DNA from: Chimonanthus salicifolius
Taxonomy: Eukaryota > Streptophyta > Magnoliopsida > Laurales > Calycanthaceae
Assembly: GCA_013350335.1 (NCBI GenBank)
Contig: CM023539.1
Span: forward strand, 46,858,631-46,922,630
Length of the DNA: 64,000 nucleotides
Reading direction: 5' to 3'
Part shown: positions 23,752-37,800 of the stretch, piece by piece
Layout: each line of letters opens with the position of its first letter
Position numbering within the stretch: position 1 is the stretch's first letter
Made by a program: the position numbers and the translations under genes
The notes under the pieces: generated by a model
What the model was told of the DNA's origin: nothing
Databases searched by the model: none
Seen by the model: only the letters and a program-made list of their open reading frames with translations

Positions 23752-26700
23752 CTATAGAATCTTTGCCTGTAAAACAAGGATTCAAGGGGGATAGTAATGT
23801 TAAAAGACCACAGAAATAAACCTTTTGCATAAAGCATGAGAACAGACATGATGAGTATCATGGATGGTGTGAAGTACTGGGGGAAAAAAGATCGATATTA
23901 TTCCCCTAGGATGTTCAGATGCAGATAAGAAGACTGAACATGCACAAAAATTATTCAAAGAATCAAGATTGTTACTTGCATCATGGCATAACATTTCAAA
24001 GAGCTAAGAAAATTAATGGACACATTCAGCAGGCATTTGCTTAAGCACTAGCAGTATCTTGTATCAACTTCCCTATCTATATGATAAGTCAGCTTAATGC
24101 AACATAGGATCATCAAGAAGAAGAATAGCTGCATTATCTATCCAGTGAAGCCTTTTGCAGTGCAGAAAGCATATTGCTGTATTGGTGACTGGTTATTTAT
24201 CCATTTGAACTCCAAACCCCCATCTTCCAAATGTCACATGTGTGAAGAACTTTGCAACAATTTGTAGATTGGGTGGCCCACAAACTACCCTAACTTTTCA
24301 AGCATCCCAGTTTTATCATAGAGCATTATCAAGAGAGAGCGTGCTTCGCAAGACCAAACCAAATATCATCCATTATTTAAGGTATTCAATGGATTCCCAG
24401 TCATCAGCTTTATGGAAGATGGGTAGGGTTATCACAGAAGGTTACTTATTCGGTTTGTGTATGACGTTTTCACTTTATGGATAGGGCCCAACACCTCACT
24501 GACTACTGAGTCTTTTGTAAATCCCTCTTGCAAATAGATTATTATATATATATACCACACCTAGGTTCACCCGAGCGATGTCATGCATGGGCGACGAAAT
24601 TTTTTGACTCCCAAGTGGGGCCAGGACTTCTTTTTTTTTTTAAAAGAAAGGTGTCCAAACCTCTTAGAGCACCTGACTAATTTTTGGGGCATGTACCAAC
24701 CTCCCTATTCACACACATTAGGTAAAACTACGGGGAGTGGCCCTTTCAGAGGTGGGTTCTTGGCTATCACTCCAACCCGATTGGGTTGGGCCCAGAACTC
24801 TTTACCCCCTCACAACCTACCTACCCAGTGAATTGGATCCCTACCCAATTTTAACCCCCATTCCGAGTTGATCTCATTATTGGATTGAAATCCATGCAAA
24901 ACTGCCCCCATTTCTACCGTTGATTTTGGGAGCCTTGAAAATCATGACTTTTGATATTCAATGGGCTTGATTTTTTTTGAGTAACATCATCAAAAAAATA
25001 CCTTTCAAGGTAAGCCCCATAGGTGCACCTACACAATGTTGCGCATGCGCAGATGATGATAATGGAACTAGGCATGTTCATGGGCCGGGCTTTGTAAAAA
25101 AATAGCCCGAGCCCATTTATATCTACAAAAGCCAAGTCGTTTGAAGCATATCGGACTTTTAACGTCAAAGCCCGAACCTGCCGTTTAAAGCCCGTTTATT
25201 TTGCGCCCGACACCTTTTTTATTTTATTTTATTATTTTTGTTTTGTAACATGAAATTATAGCCGTAAAGATTGAAAATATACTTAAATATCTACTATCAA
25301 TTAAAATTTCAATTCAAAACTCAATTTCTAGCCACTTGAACTTGATAGTCAGTTGGCAAATGTTATTGAAAAGATGACGTCATGTGATTTTGACTGTTAA
25401 GATCAAGTGGCTAGAAATTGATTTCTGAAATGAAATTTTTAGAGATGGTCAAGTTTTCTTTCAATCTGTATGGTCATATTTTCAATTTATAAAATAAAAA
25501 ATATAAAATATAAAAAGGGCTAAAATCCCAATAGACCTCGACACTCCGGCCTGTCAAACAAAATCTTGTCCAAGCTCGTTTATTTGAATCAGGCTCGAGC
25601 TAGATTCGGACAAATGAACACCCCTAAATGGAACCAATTCAGGTTGTTATACCATATATGTATGCAATTTGTATGTGTAGGGTGCTTTCAGTGATGCAAA
25701 ATGGGAATACATGATGGGTCCAAACATGGGTGACTCCACCTACATTGATCTGTACATATCTAAGTTTGACAGGGTGTGACCAGGGACACAGTTCAGAATG
25801 TCCGATTGGGCCTAGACAAGGGTAACACACCTTGGGCTGAAAATGGATCCAGATCTAAGCCAGTCTTTACTGATCATATGATTATATGGGTTCAGATGAA
25901 GACTGATGGCATTCAATTTGTATGCGCCACATGCGTGTCAGTTTTTGACATAGGTACAAGGTGTTTGATTCAGCAAATTCCAAAATTATAAAATATGATT
26001 CCCAAAAACAAAATAATGTGCACAATAAACATTTCAATGTTAGTAAATTCCGAAAGAAGGGAATGGGGTAATAACGTTTTTGTCATCTTGAATAAGATGT
26101 TAAGATAGAAGAATCCAAGATGCCCCATGGAGAATCCAACATAGAATTAGACTATGGTTTGTCACTTTTTTTTTCAAAGACGAATATTTTGGAGATTGAC
26201 CCGATCTGATCCAATAGGATTTAGTTTTAATCAACCGAACAAACCCAAATCGACCTAACCTTTGGTAGAATTGGACAATGAGAAAAAAAAAAAAAACTCA
26301 AATGGAAAAATAACTTTCTATAGATAATGATAAAGAAAAGTGTTTTCCTTTTAAATTGGAGATTAGGAAATGGATAATGGACAATGAAGGAATGAGTTTG
26401 AACCTCTAGCCTTTATGGCTGGGGTGCATGGGCTAGAATCTCCAGGCTGGGGAATGGGATGCTACATGGGTGATATTTTATTTGGGTTGGATTAATTCTT
26501 TGACATAACACAAATGAGTTCTAAAGTGGGAGGCAATACTGACTTGAGGGTGAGGAGAATCTCCCTCTTCATCTTCAATATTCTAGATTACTTCTCCACG
26601 CTTGACATTTTCATATTACTCAGCAGGGCCATTAGAATCCTCGATAGATATATTCCTATCAGCAAGGAGTCTGGGAAGCAACAAGGCTTCACTTTTGCGA

Positions 26701-29700
26701 GTTTGCATCTAAGGTGGAGGTTTACATCTATGCCCCACACTTATTTTGAAATTTCAACATTTAAATTCATATACAGCATATGTTGTATGGAGACAAAAGG
26801 GGTTTCCTTAAAAAAAGTCACTTCTTTCACATTAAGAATGTTCCCTCTACTAAATAGCTATTGGCTAGAGAGAGGGAGGGAGGGAGATGTCCATTGTATC
26901 AACTGATAACCAACTCCCCTAGTCGTGCATGTTGCCCACAACATCTAAATAGCCTATCCCATGCACTTCACCTTTATTAGCATTAATCCTAATCCCAAAC
27001 AATGGAGTTTAAGGAATGGCATGAATCATGAATCATTTTTAATGCATACTCTAAATTCTAGATGTTTACATGTGTCCAATTAGTGAGACTGTCCAAGTTG
27101 CATTCATGCTGAAAATAAACCTGGTCGACCAAGTGAACAGTTTCCCGAGAGAGTTCACATATTTACCTTTTTAACCTTTTGAAGGTATTTCTTGTGAAGC
27201 TTCATTGCTCCCTTACAAGCTTTTCTGGCATCTAAATTTCCAGTTACATCATTCAAGATCTGAAGGTAGACAAGACATGAGAAAGATTCTAGCAAAAAAA
27301 GGATATAAAATTAAAGAAGAATACATGCTTGTAATGTTTCTATACTTTACCCTCATCACAATGGAATGAACAAATTATATGCCACCGACAAAAAATGAGC
27401 CTCGTGATATTGAGTAATATAAAATTTCCTATTTATAGAATTACAAAGGCCTTAGACCATTTAGAATCAAGTAATCAACTACGGTACCCCACATTAACCA
27501 TCATGAAGCTTGATCTAGTGCAGTGAGTTGTGCATATGAGAAGTCTGCATGATCAAATGATTAACTTCAAATGCATTTAGTGTGTTCATCCAAAAAAATC
27601 CTTTTTTTTTCAAGAACTCTTAGAGGCTGTTGTCTATTTCCTCAAGGAAAGAAATTCTGCAGAAATATGTTTGGGTCCGATTCACGTCATCCAACAAATG
27701 CTATGAAATCCAGTCTTATGTCGAGCAGTGGAAATCAGTGTTTTAAAAAATGAACTGAATCATGGGAGAGTTTTTGTCCATATAGATTCAAAACAGTTCA
27801 AATTCCTTTTCTCAGTATAATTTGTCTTCATGCCACGTGGCCAACTTTGTAGGGACCTGACCACAACAGATGGTCAGCCTGCTAGAGTAAAGTACCACCT
27901 CAAGTTCCCTAGAGTTGTGGAAAGAATTTTTTATAATTTATGATCTTTCTGCAAAACGGCATAATGAAACCATAATGTGAGTATTTGGTGCCATTGCTGC
28001 TGCAAACATCAAATTCCACATTCAATTTAAACTTTTCACTTCTGCTGAGAATGCACAAACATGGTGAAAGAAACAGCATGACATGAAAATAAAATCGTTC
28101 ATGTATAATACTATCTATCTTGTGCGATACATTAGAAACACGACATATGACATTATCTTTTACCTTGACAACGTCGTCTAGTCCTCGTGCTTCTTGCAAA
28201 AGCTTCAAGCTCTTTGACTTGAGGACACTGGCAACAAGAAACACTGAAATAGGGAGGTTTTCTGTATTTTTTCCTCCAATTTTCATGTTATCCCTTTCAA
28301 ATTTCCCACATTGGCGTACCGACTTCACTTTTCTTTTAGACCCTTCTCTTTTTTCACGAATTAGGCCTTGGTCTTCATACATGGAAAAGATGTCAGGATC
28401 ATACTCCAGAGCCCACATCATCTGTCCCAACATTTAAACAAGGGGATATTAGCTACAGAACCCAAGAAACAGGACCACTGGCAGGCACAATGACAGGCCA
28501 CATTCAGCAGTCCTCACAGATTGCAGTCTCAAGAGAAGAACCACCATTATCCCTTTCTTTGTTTTTGATTAATGAAGTTACCTTTCAAAAAAAAAAGAGA
28601 AAGAACCACCACCCTGTATTGAAACCTTTCTTCATTGTTATGGCCTCAACCATTTTTAGCGGGATATCATCATTGATAAAGCTACAAACATTGTATGCAC
28701 TTCAACACGGGGTTCACACACATCTTTGAATTCTATGCTGACCATTCTCAAGACCTGTTTCTGAAGCCCATTTGTTATAGATTAGATGGTTAAGATTGTC
28801 TGATTAATGACTTTCCTCAAGTGGTTTCTTCAAAGTGAACTCTATATGATGAACTGTCAAGGCCATTGATCATCAACGACTGATTCATATTTACCCTCGA
28901 TAATTGAGGATAATTAATTCATTTTAGACATCTTCTGAAACTAAGGGGAAAAGTCACCATCAACTGGAGACTTGCAATATTCAGAATAGCAGTGAAGAAT
29001 GTGTATTCTGAAAGTCATCATTACTCCTTCCAATTCATGTAAGAGTAAACTCCAAAATTAAGATAAAACAGAGTACATATTGCTCACAACAAAATAAATA
29101 TGTCCAACTCCTACGTCAGCCAAACTGTCCACTTCCAAGTTTCACACACACAGCAAATGAAGCACCAAACTCCTTCAATATATCAACTATGTCCTCCATA
29201 GTATCAGCTTATTGCCAATGAGTTAACCAATAAACGTTTCAATGATTTCTTAAGAGCATTTGAGAAGTAAAGCTACTTTTTCATTTATACTAAGTTAAAT
29301 ATTTAGAACATCATAGCCAAGTGAAATATTTATAAAACCATAATGAATTTACGAGAAATGGGAGACAGGGAAAAGAGCAATTGATATCTAATTACTTACT
29401 TCATAATTGTAGGAGTTCAAAGATAGAGTGTCCATGGGTAACCAAGAACAAATGCTTGGGTGAGCAGGAAGAAGAATGTAGAGTTGTCAAAGTCATCGTT
29501 TAAGATCTATTTCATTGAAAATTAAAGAGCAAGCCTGAATTCCGCATTTTCTAAAAATAGGTGGTTCAGTTCCCAAAATTTAATGGATTTAGAGCAACAT
29601 TCTGCAACTTCATGCCTAAAATGATTCATCCATTGTCTGATGTCAACTTTGTGCCACTAAAATTTACATATCCAGCTACTACCACTCCTTAAGCAGAAAT

Positions 29701-31806
29701 CAATGCTCTTAAAATCTATACATTTATGGATTTGGGAATTGATGACATCTATAGACATGTATTCCATCTTAAAACAGTGGAGTCTGCCTCATTTGACTCA
29801 AATCAGTTTAGCCAATTCCACATGATTCCATCCCGTTTGTTCATTTTCTGTTTCTATTTGGTTATAATCTTGATGGATTTATTGTATAAGTTAACCTTTA
29901 TTGTATCTTTTTCTTTTTAAATGGCTAAACTGATTTGACTCAAGTCGGTTTAGCCAATTCTGGATGCTTCCATCCCATTTTGTTCCTTTTCTTGTTTCTA
30001 TCTGGTTATAATCTTGATGGATTTACTCTAAACTAACCATTTATGTATGGATTTCCACTTGTATCTCCTTTTATCTTTATATGGCAAACTGCACCACTAA
30101 AATCATAGAAAGCAGAAGGTGCATCAAAAGCAAAAGATATCGAAGATTTAAAAGCCATGACAAGAAAATGATCTGTTGACAAGCTTATTTCAAGATATAG
30201 TGAATGCATACCTCCCATAGGTACAAAGAATCACCAAATGAGAACTCTCGGCGAAACAAGACCATAAGCATTCGGAATGCAAATAAATAGTTTCCTCCAC
30301 CTAGTGTTTCTGCACACCAAGATCATAACACAAATTTTCATTACTTTCTAATCTGAGGAAAGAGATCTATATATGTAAGTGAAAATAAAAATAACTTCTA
30401 TTAATAATGATAAAGAAACAAATAGAGGCATATACACAGGAGTCCAAACTATGCTAATGACTAACATAGTGGAACATGGATCAACATACATTTATATACA
30501 TTTCAATGCTTCCACTGTCATATGGGAATTGTATGCTGTCACTGGGATTTCCTGAGTTGCAATTTAGTTGTTTGAATCATTTCTCTAAGTGAAACAGACA
30601 CAGTTGGTTTATTCTGGTTCCAGTTACAAAAGAAAAGAAACATATGGCAGGATAATAGACTTATGTAGCGTTTATAGAAACTAAGATTACACGTTAAAAA
30701 AGTTGGAAAGAAGAGATTGCTAACATCCGGTAATATGAGTTTATCGATGGAGGAACTGATCAAGCTTTGGCTGGGACAAGACTTATCCAATTCAGCTTCT
30801 ATAACTGCCATGTAAGACAGATGCTGAACTCCTTTTTCACCCTTTTGTTTGAAGAGGATGTGAGGCAGATGCTCTATATCTAAAGGTGAATAGAGTGAAT
30901 TTCTCAGATAACATAATGTTTTTTGTGGAACTGTTAGATATTCTTTAGGGGCACTTCCATATTCAGAGTGATGCAGACAATAATTTCTCATAGTACTGCA
31001 TAATAGACTTATGCAGCATTTATAGAAAGTAAGATTACAAGTTAAATAAGTTGAACAGAAGAGATTGCTAACATCCTGTAATATGAATTTATCTGCAGAG
31101 GAACTGATCAAGCTTTGGCTGGGATAAGGCTTATCCAATTCAGCTTCCATAACTGCCATGTAAGGAAGCTGCTTAGCTCTCTTTTTTTACCCTTTTATTT
31201 TGAAGAGGATGAGAGGCAGGTGCTTTAAATCTAAAGGTGAGTAAAGTAAATTTCTGAGTTAATAGAATGTTTTTTGCAGAACTCTTGGATATTCTTTAGG
31301 GCCACTTCCATTTTCATAGTGATGCAGACAATAAGGTTTCTAAGTTTAGCTAATGCAGCTGATCAAGCAAGGAAACTATCACATGATTTGTCACTAGATT
31401 ATTTTTCTAAGCTTTGTGGTATCAAAACCACATAATCTTTGAGGAGAAGAAACCAATACCCTCTCATCCTAATAATGGCGTCCCATTGTACTGAATGGAG
31501 GGTAAAGAAATTGATGGAATATTTACATGGTACTGTTTTATCCTGCTTTATTAAGTAAAAGAAAATTAGATGGTTAGCATAGTTATAAAATGTAGCTGAA
31601 AGTGCCCTTTCATGGTGAAAAGAAATACCAAAGTGTTGATGAAGCTTCGGGTCAAGAATTTGTGTAACTGATGCCAGACTGCGAAGTTGACTCTCCACCC
31701 CAACAGAGTTCTCTGTACATCTGAAATTTCCTCGCTTAAATTTTCAAATGAGAACACATAATAAGCAACAGGAGAATGTAAAATATTCACAAGCTATCGA
31801 CATTTT

Positions 31807-31853
<47 letters not shown>

Positions 31854-34800
31854 ATATATGAAGAAAGAATACTATCACATGGTCAATTGACTCAGCTCTC
31901 AAATAATTGTTTGAACATGAAATGCATTTAATACCATAATAAGCTGAAGGTGATGCAAGTTTTAATCCAAATACAATGAACTGTCTCCTGAATTCAAAAT
32001 TCAATAATGGCATGATCTAGGGGCATTAATGCATCCAGCACTGCAAATATCACCATTCTCTCGATGACAGGATGTGTTTTGGCCAATGATGGAAGAAATG
32101 GATGAAAACCTGTGAGTAGGACATCACCTACTCAGTACTACTGGTGAATTGCTCTCCTACCCAACCTATAGCAGCCACTAGAGATCTTAAGTAGGGAGAC
32201 CCTGCTTTCTCCCTTCATCTTCACACTAGTAGGCAAGACACTGAACAAATTAGTGGAAAAAGCTAGGGACCCGGGTATTATTGTCAAGGGCTTTGAAGTG
32301 ACTACACTAGGCCAGTGGTCACGCACCTTCAGTTCACAGATGACACTTTCTTCTTTTGCGAACCCAACAAAGATAAAGTTATAGGATACAAAGCGATCCT
32401 CAAGTGTTTTGAACTAGTTTCTGGACTCATAGTCAACTTAGGAAAAAGTACCCTCGTATAAATAGGTGTGGAGGATGATTTGCTTAAAGAGTTGGCAGAT
32501 GAGATAGGTTGCACTATTGGAAAACTACCCTTCATCTATCTAGATTTACCAATGGGTGGGAACCCAAGGCTCAAGAGGTTCTGGATACCAGTGGTGGAGA
32601 AGATTGAGAGGAGACTGGCAAGTTGGGGTAGGAAATACCAGTCATTAGGTGGAAGATTAACCCTCATCAAATTTATTCTAACAAATCTCCACATGTACTA
32701 TATGTCTATCTTTGAGATGCCTTAAGGAATAGTAACAAAACTAGAACAGTTCTTTCAAAAATTCCTCCAAAATGATAAAGAGGACAAAAAGAATGTGCAT
32801 TTGGCTGCATGGTCAGAAGTGATCGAGCCAAAATCAAAGGGAGGTCTTGGGATACTACAAGTTAGGAATAAATCCCTATTATGCAAGTGGAGTTGGAGAT
32901 TTAAGAGAGAGAAAGGAAGTTTTGTGGGTAAGGGTGTCGATTGCAAGTATGGAATATAAGACATCGGCTGGTGGGTGTTGGGAGAAAACGTTGAGAAGTC
33001 TGGCTCTCAAATCGTTAGGGCATGGTGGAGTCTGGATAGGGGTAGGAGCTTAGTGGGAAACATTTATAGAGATACGCTTAGACTCCTGATTGGAAGAGGA
33101 GACAAGACTCTTTTGGAAGAATCTATGGCTCGGTTAAAAGGCCTATAAAGGATGTGTATCCTAGGTTATATAGAATAGATAGGAGCAAACATGGCCTCGT
33201 TCAGGACTGCTACAAAGTTGAGGGGGGACACATCTTGGCAGCTCCAATTTTAGAAGAGAGTTGAGGAATTTTGAGAAAGAGGGCCTGGAAGAGTTGTTAA
33301 CCCAGTTAGGTGAATTTCCTTTATCCAGGGAAGAAGAGGATGAGCTAATTTGGATCGAAAATTCCTCGAGTACCTTCTCGGTCAAGATGATGGTTGAATT
33401 GGCTCTTCATCAACAAAACAATAACGAGTCTCTAACTTGCCTAGCTTTGAGTAGCTTAGCACCACCAAGGGTCCAATATTTTGTGTGGCGCACTTTAAAA
33501 GGAAAAGTACTTACCATAATGGACCTAAATAGGAGATGTTGCTTAGATCGGAGGAGGACCTTTGCTGCCCACTTTGTGGATCGATGAAAGAAGACATAGA
33601 TCACCTATTCGCAGGGTGCCCAGTTTCTAGGAAACTGTGGACATAATTCACTAGTCTAACGGGAGTACCATGGGTTTCTGACAAAACTTGTGGGGGGAGT
33701 AGTGGGGTCCTGGTCTCTTTCTCGTCTTGGCCCCAAGATGAAGATTGCTTGAAATATGATTCCAACGGTAACCCTATGGTTCATTTGGAAGGAGAGGAAC
33801 TCCAGGATCTTAGAGGATAAGATATCCGAGGAAAGTGAGATCTTTCAAAAAGCAAAGTGACATCTTTGCATTTTGCTCCTATCTGGAAAAGATTTTAAAT
33901 GATTTTAATTAACTGATTTCTATAGCTCATGGGAGGGTTGTTTGAGTAGAAATCCAAGAAAGTCGAAAACCCTAGTCATTTAGTCTCCTCAATAGCTAGG
34001 TGTACATAAATTTAACATTGACGAGGCAACAAAAAGAAAACCGGGACTTGTAGTAATAGTGGGTGTTCTACGAGATCATAACGACAAAAGCTTCTTTAGT
34101 ATTCTCAGAGCTGGTAGGGCTAAAAGATTCAAACGAGGCGGAACTTCTCAGTATTAGGAGAGTTTTGACCATATGGAACTCAGTTGAGTATGGTAAACTA
34201 GTCAAAGAAGGAGACTCAGCAAATGCAATCAGGTGAACTAAGAGGTTGAAGCAACCTCCTTGGAGACCGATTATTGTGGTAGGGGAGATAAGGGCTCTTT
34301 GTTTGGGTCACGAGATTTCCGTCGCTCTAGTCAGAAGATTTGCCAATAGAATGATGGACTTCTTCACTAAGAACGGGGTAGACTCCACAACCATAGGCGT
34401 TTTCCATCTATGAGACAGTGATAGGACGATCATGAGAGAGAGGGTCTTCTACATATGTCTTGTTGGATGACATCCGGATGTATCTCCCATTAGTTCCATG
34501 GATGTACTTTTCTTTCTTTTGTTTTTCTTTATTCTAGGTTGAAGTCTTTTAGACCAACTTTTTTGTATTTGTACTTTCACTTTTAATATATTAAGGTTTT
34601 GTTACCGCTAACAAAAAAATATTCCTTTTGTCCCAAATTAGTTGTCTTAAATGGATTTGGGAATTGTTCCAAAATAGTTGTCTCATTTATATTTGAGTAG
34701 CATATAGTGTGTTGAAAATGGATGATGTCATATGGAGTGCTAGTCTTATATAGAGAGTTCTTTAAAAAATACAAATGTTTCAAATGAGACAACTAAAATG

Positions 34801-37800
34801 GGATAGAGGGAGTATAACTTATTCAAAACAACTCTGGACTAAGGGATAAGCCTAGACAATATGTGATTTTTCGATAATCTGCATGCCAAATCGAGGGGAG
34901 CATATTCATACTATACCATCATTGTAACGGAATAGATAATTCTAGCAGCTTTGACTGACATATAGTGAATGTAGAAAATAAATATTCTTGAAAAATTAAA
35001 TAAAAGAATTACTTTTCATGCACATGCATGACTGAAAAATTACATTCATACGATACCATCAATGTAATGGATTAGATACTTCTACAGCTTTGACTGAGAC
35101 AACATGAATATGAAAGGAAATATTCTTGAAAAATGAAATAAAAGAATTACTTTTCATGAACATGCATGACTCTTTAAAAAAAAAATCTCCAAGATAGTAG
35201 AAAGACACTCATTAAAATACACTAGTAGCAGATATATAAAATGGTATCTGGATTTGATTAAAAGCTGTGAAGTGGATGGGCTAAATAACGTGGTCAAAAG
35301 AAAAGAACAAAAGGGATCATATTTTCCCTAAGACACCAGATCCAAAAATGCACATGTGATAAATATCATAAATTTATGATTATAAGCTGACAGAGAAGAA
35401 ACTTCAATACAAACATTAACTAAAAAAGGGTGTATCAATGTACGCAATGTTAACATATACTCTTGAAATACGTAAGTAACATCAGGCATATGAAACTTCA
35501 ATCATTATGTGACAACACAGTTTCTCATGTCAAAGAAGCAACCACAAGCATAATTTGAAGCTTCTGGTGAATTCTGAAGCAAATAAATAGGAATAACACT
35601 CTATCATCTAGTTATCTTTCAAAAAACAAAAATTGGTCATCTAGTAGATAAAGGAAAAATATGTACCAATCTGCACATCAGACGCTCAAAGCACCAAAAT
35701 GCATCTGCTTCATCTTCAAGAAGGACAACCATTGGAGAACAAAGATCACTCATTCCTGCTCTCCAGTGTCATGAAACTAGATATTTTAGAACCTCTACAA
35801 ATAGCGTCAAACAGGAGAAAAATAAAATGTTCATGTGGCTAAGATGCCCATGGTAATATGGACATGTGGAGTAACCAAAAGAGGACACAATTACAAATGA
35901 GTAAATAAAGGAAATGTACAAATGACTCTAGCAGAAGAAAAGAAATGAAGAAAGCCATCTGAGATAGTTTAAGCGAGTGTGAGACCTAAGGTAGCCCCTA
36001 CCAGAAAACTAAGGGGTCACTAACTTTAGTTACTACAAGAAGGAAACCAATAAGGACTTGGAATGGTGTAGTTATAAGCAACTCGGAAGATTTTGGACAA
36101 GAGAATTTAGCCTAAATAGGGGTGAGTGGTGAAGTACACAATAGATCAGATAATGCTTTAAACGAAGATGACAATGATGAAAAAGACGGTAAAATAGTTA
36201 AAAATAGAGATGATTATAGCAAATAAGAACCATACAAGACATGGCATCATAAGCCATCATGATGCAAGGGTATTGCCTCATCATTTTATAGAGAGGTATT
36301 CTACAATGCTCAATGAGACTCAGTGTTGCATTCTAGTCAGCGCCCTAGATAAGGAGAGTACTACTAAAGACGTTTGCAAATTTAAAGAAATGGTATTTCC
36401 CTTTCACTTCATCAGTAAGTGGCAGTGTACAATGCTTACTGAGACTATAAATATTGCATTCTACATAACAATCAAACAAGTAGAATCAACTTTCAGTATA
36501 TGATGATCTTTCATCTAGTGGAGTCATCATGGTGAACATTTAACATTGCATCCATATTTATCTTTAATAGACCTTTCTAGACACAGCTGAATGGACACAG
36601 TTGCCCAACAGAAAATATTTTGGCACCATCATTCCTAGTGAGCCCCTCAAAAAAAAATGCAATCTGGATTGCTGAAAGATGGGCCATGCCCAATCACGAT
36701 GCGAGTACGGGTGAATGTTCAGTCAATTTGGGTTGTCTTGTATATTTATTCCACAGTAAATAATAAGATTGAATAAAGAATCCGTGTTATTTCTGAGGGT
36801 CCCTTCAATCATAGAAGCTCACACTCAGTGAATCCTACACTATTCTTGATACGATGCCAAATAACCACCTCAAAGTGCCACATCTAACCCACCTTGACAA
36901 TAGCCAATGTCTTTATCGATCCAGGAGTAAACAGCAAGAATATCCCAAAGCTTTGATAAATGCTCTTGATTCTCATAGAAAACCATTGTCCTGTCAGTGC
37001 GAATGACATCGAGACCTAGCATATGATAAAAGTTTTTCAGACATGGTTACAAATTGCAACAATACCAGTATACAGTAAGTACTATAATTGGAGAAGAGAA
37101 TTTACAAATTCTATAAGATAACGTCACCAAGCTCAAATTGTGCTGGGAATCATCTCAATACTCCAGCTTGGTGGAATGTTGCAAGTGGTAATAATTACTA
37201 ATTTGTTTCGCTATCTAGAATGCATGTGGAAACATTAATAGCTATGTATTCGGATAACTTGAGAAAGATTCATAACAAACAATTTTCTCAGAACTTCTAT
37301 ACCTCTCTCTTCTTTCTTCTTTTTTCCCCTCAATCAGTAACAAACAGTATTAAGGAAAAAGTACGAACTGTAAGAGAACTAACATAAACATTTGATAAAT
37401 TCCTGTCTACGTATCAGAATTAACATTGGAAGGAAAGTGGTATTAGAAGTTATGCCTCCATGTATGTCTAAAAATGTATAAGTTCCAGCATGAACTCTAA
37501 ATTAGTAGCAGTAATTCATTAGCTTTTAATAAATCTTAAAAAAGATACTAGCTTTTAATGCAAAGGAAAGAGCCTTAAGAAATTTTTTTTGATACAGTCC
37601 ACTGATTAATCTCAAATTTAATGTACTTGGAAAAGATAGTGAAGAAAATTCCAATGTTTCCTTCATTGTGCTTCAAATGATTTAGTAGAACAAAATTAAC
37701 AAAATGAAAACATCTTTAAGAACTACGATTGATCAAATTTACATTTTAAGTCACTTTGAGAATGGCTCTTCCTGTAACAACTAGACCAAACAAATTTCTA

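Noticed and set aside
26514..26906. 130-codon open frame within RabGAP intron 10
   Set aside because: No family similarity that I can name, and RabGAP exon phases join without it.
32468..33587. Open frames with reverse-transcriptase character as a host gene
   Set aside because: They are pieces of a frameshifted, 5'-truncated LINE on the strand opposite to the RabGAP gene.
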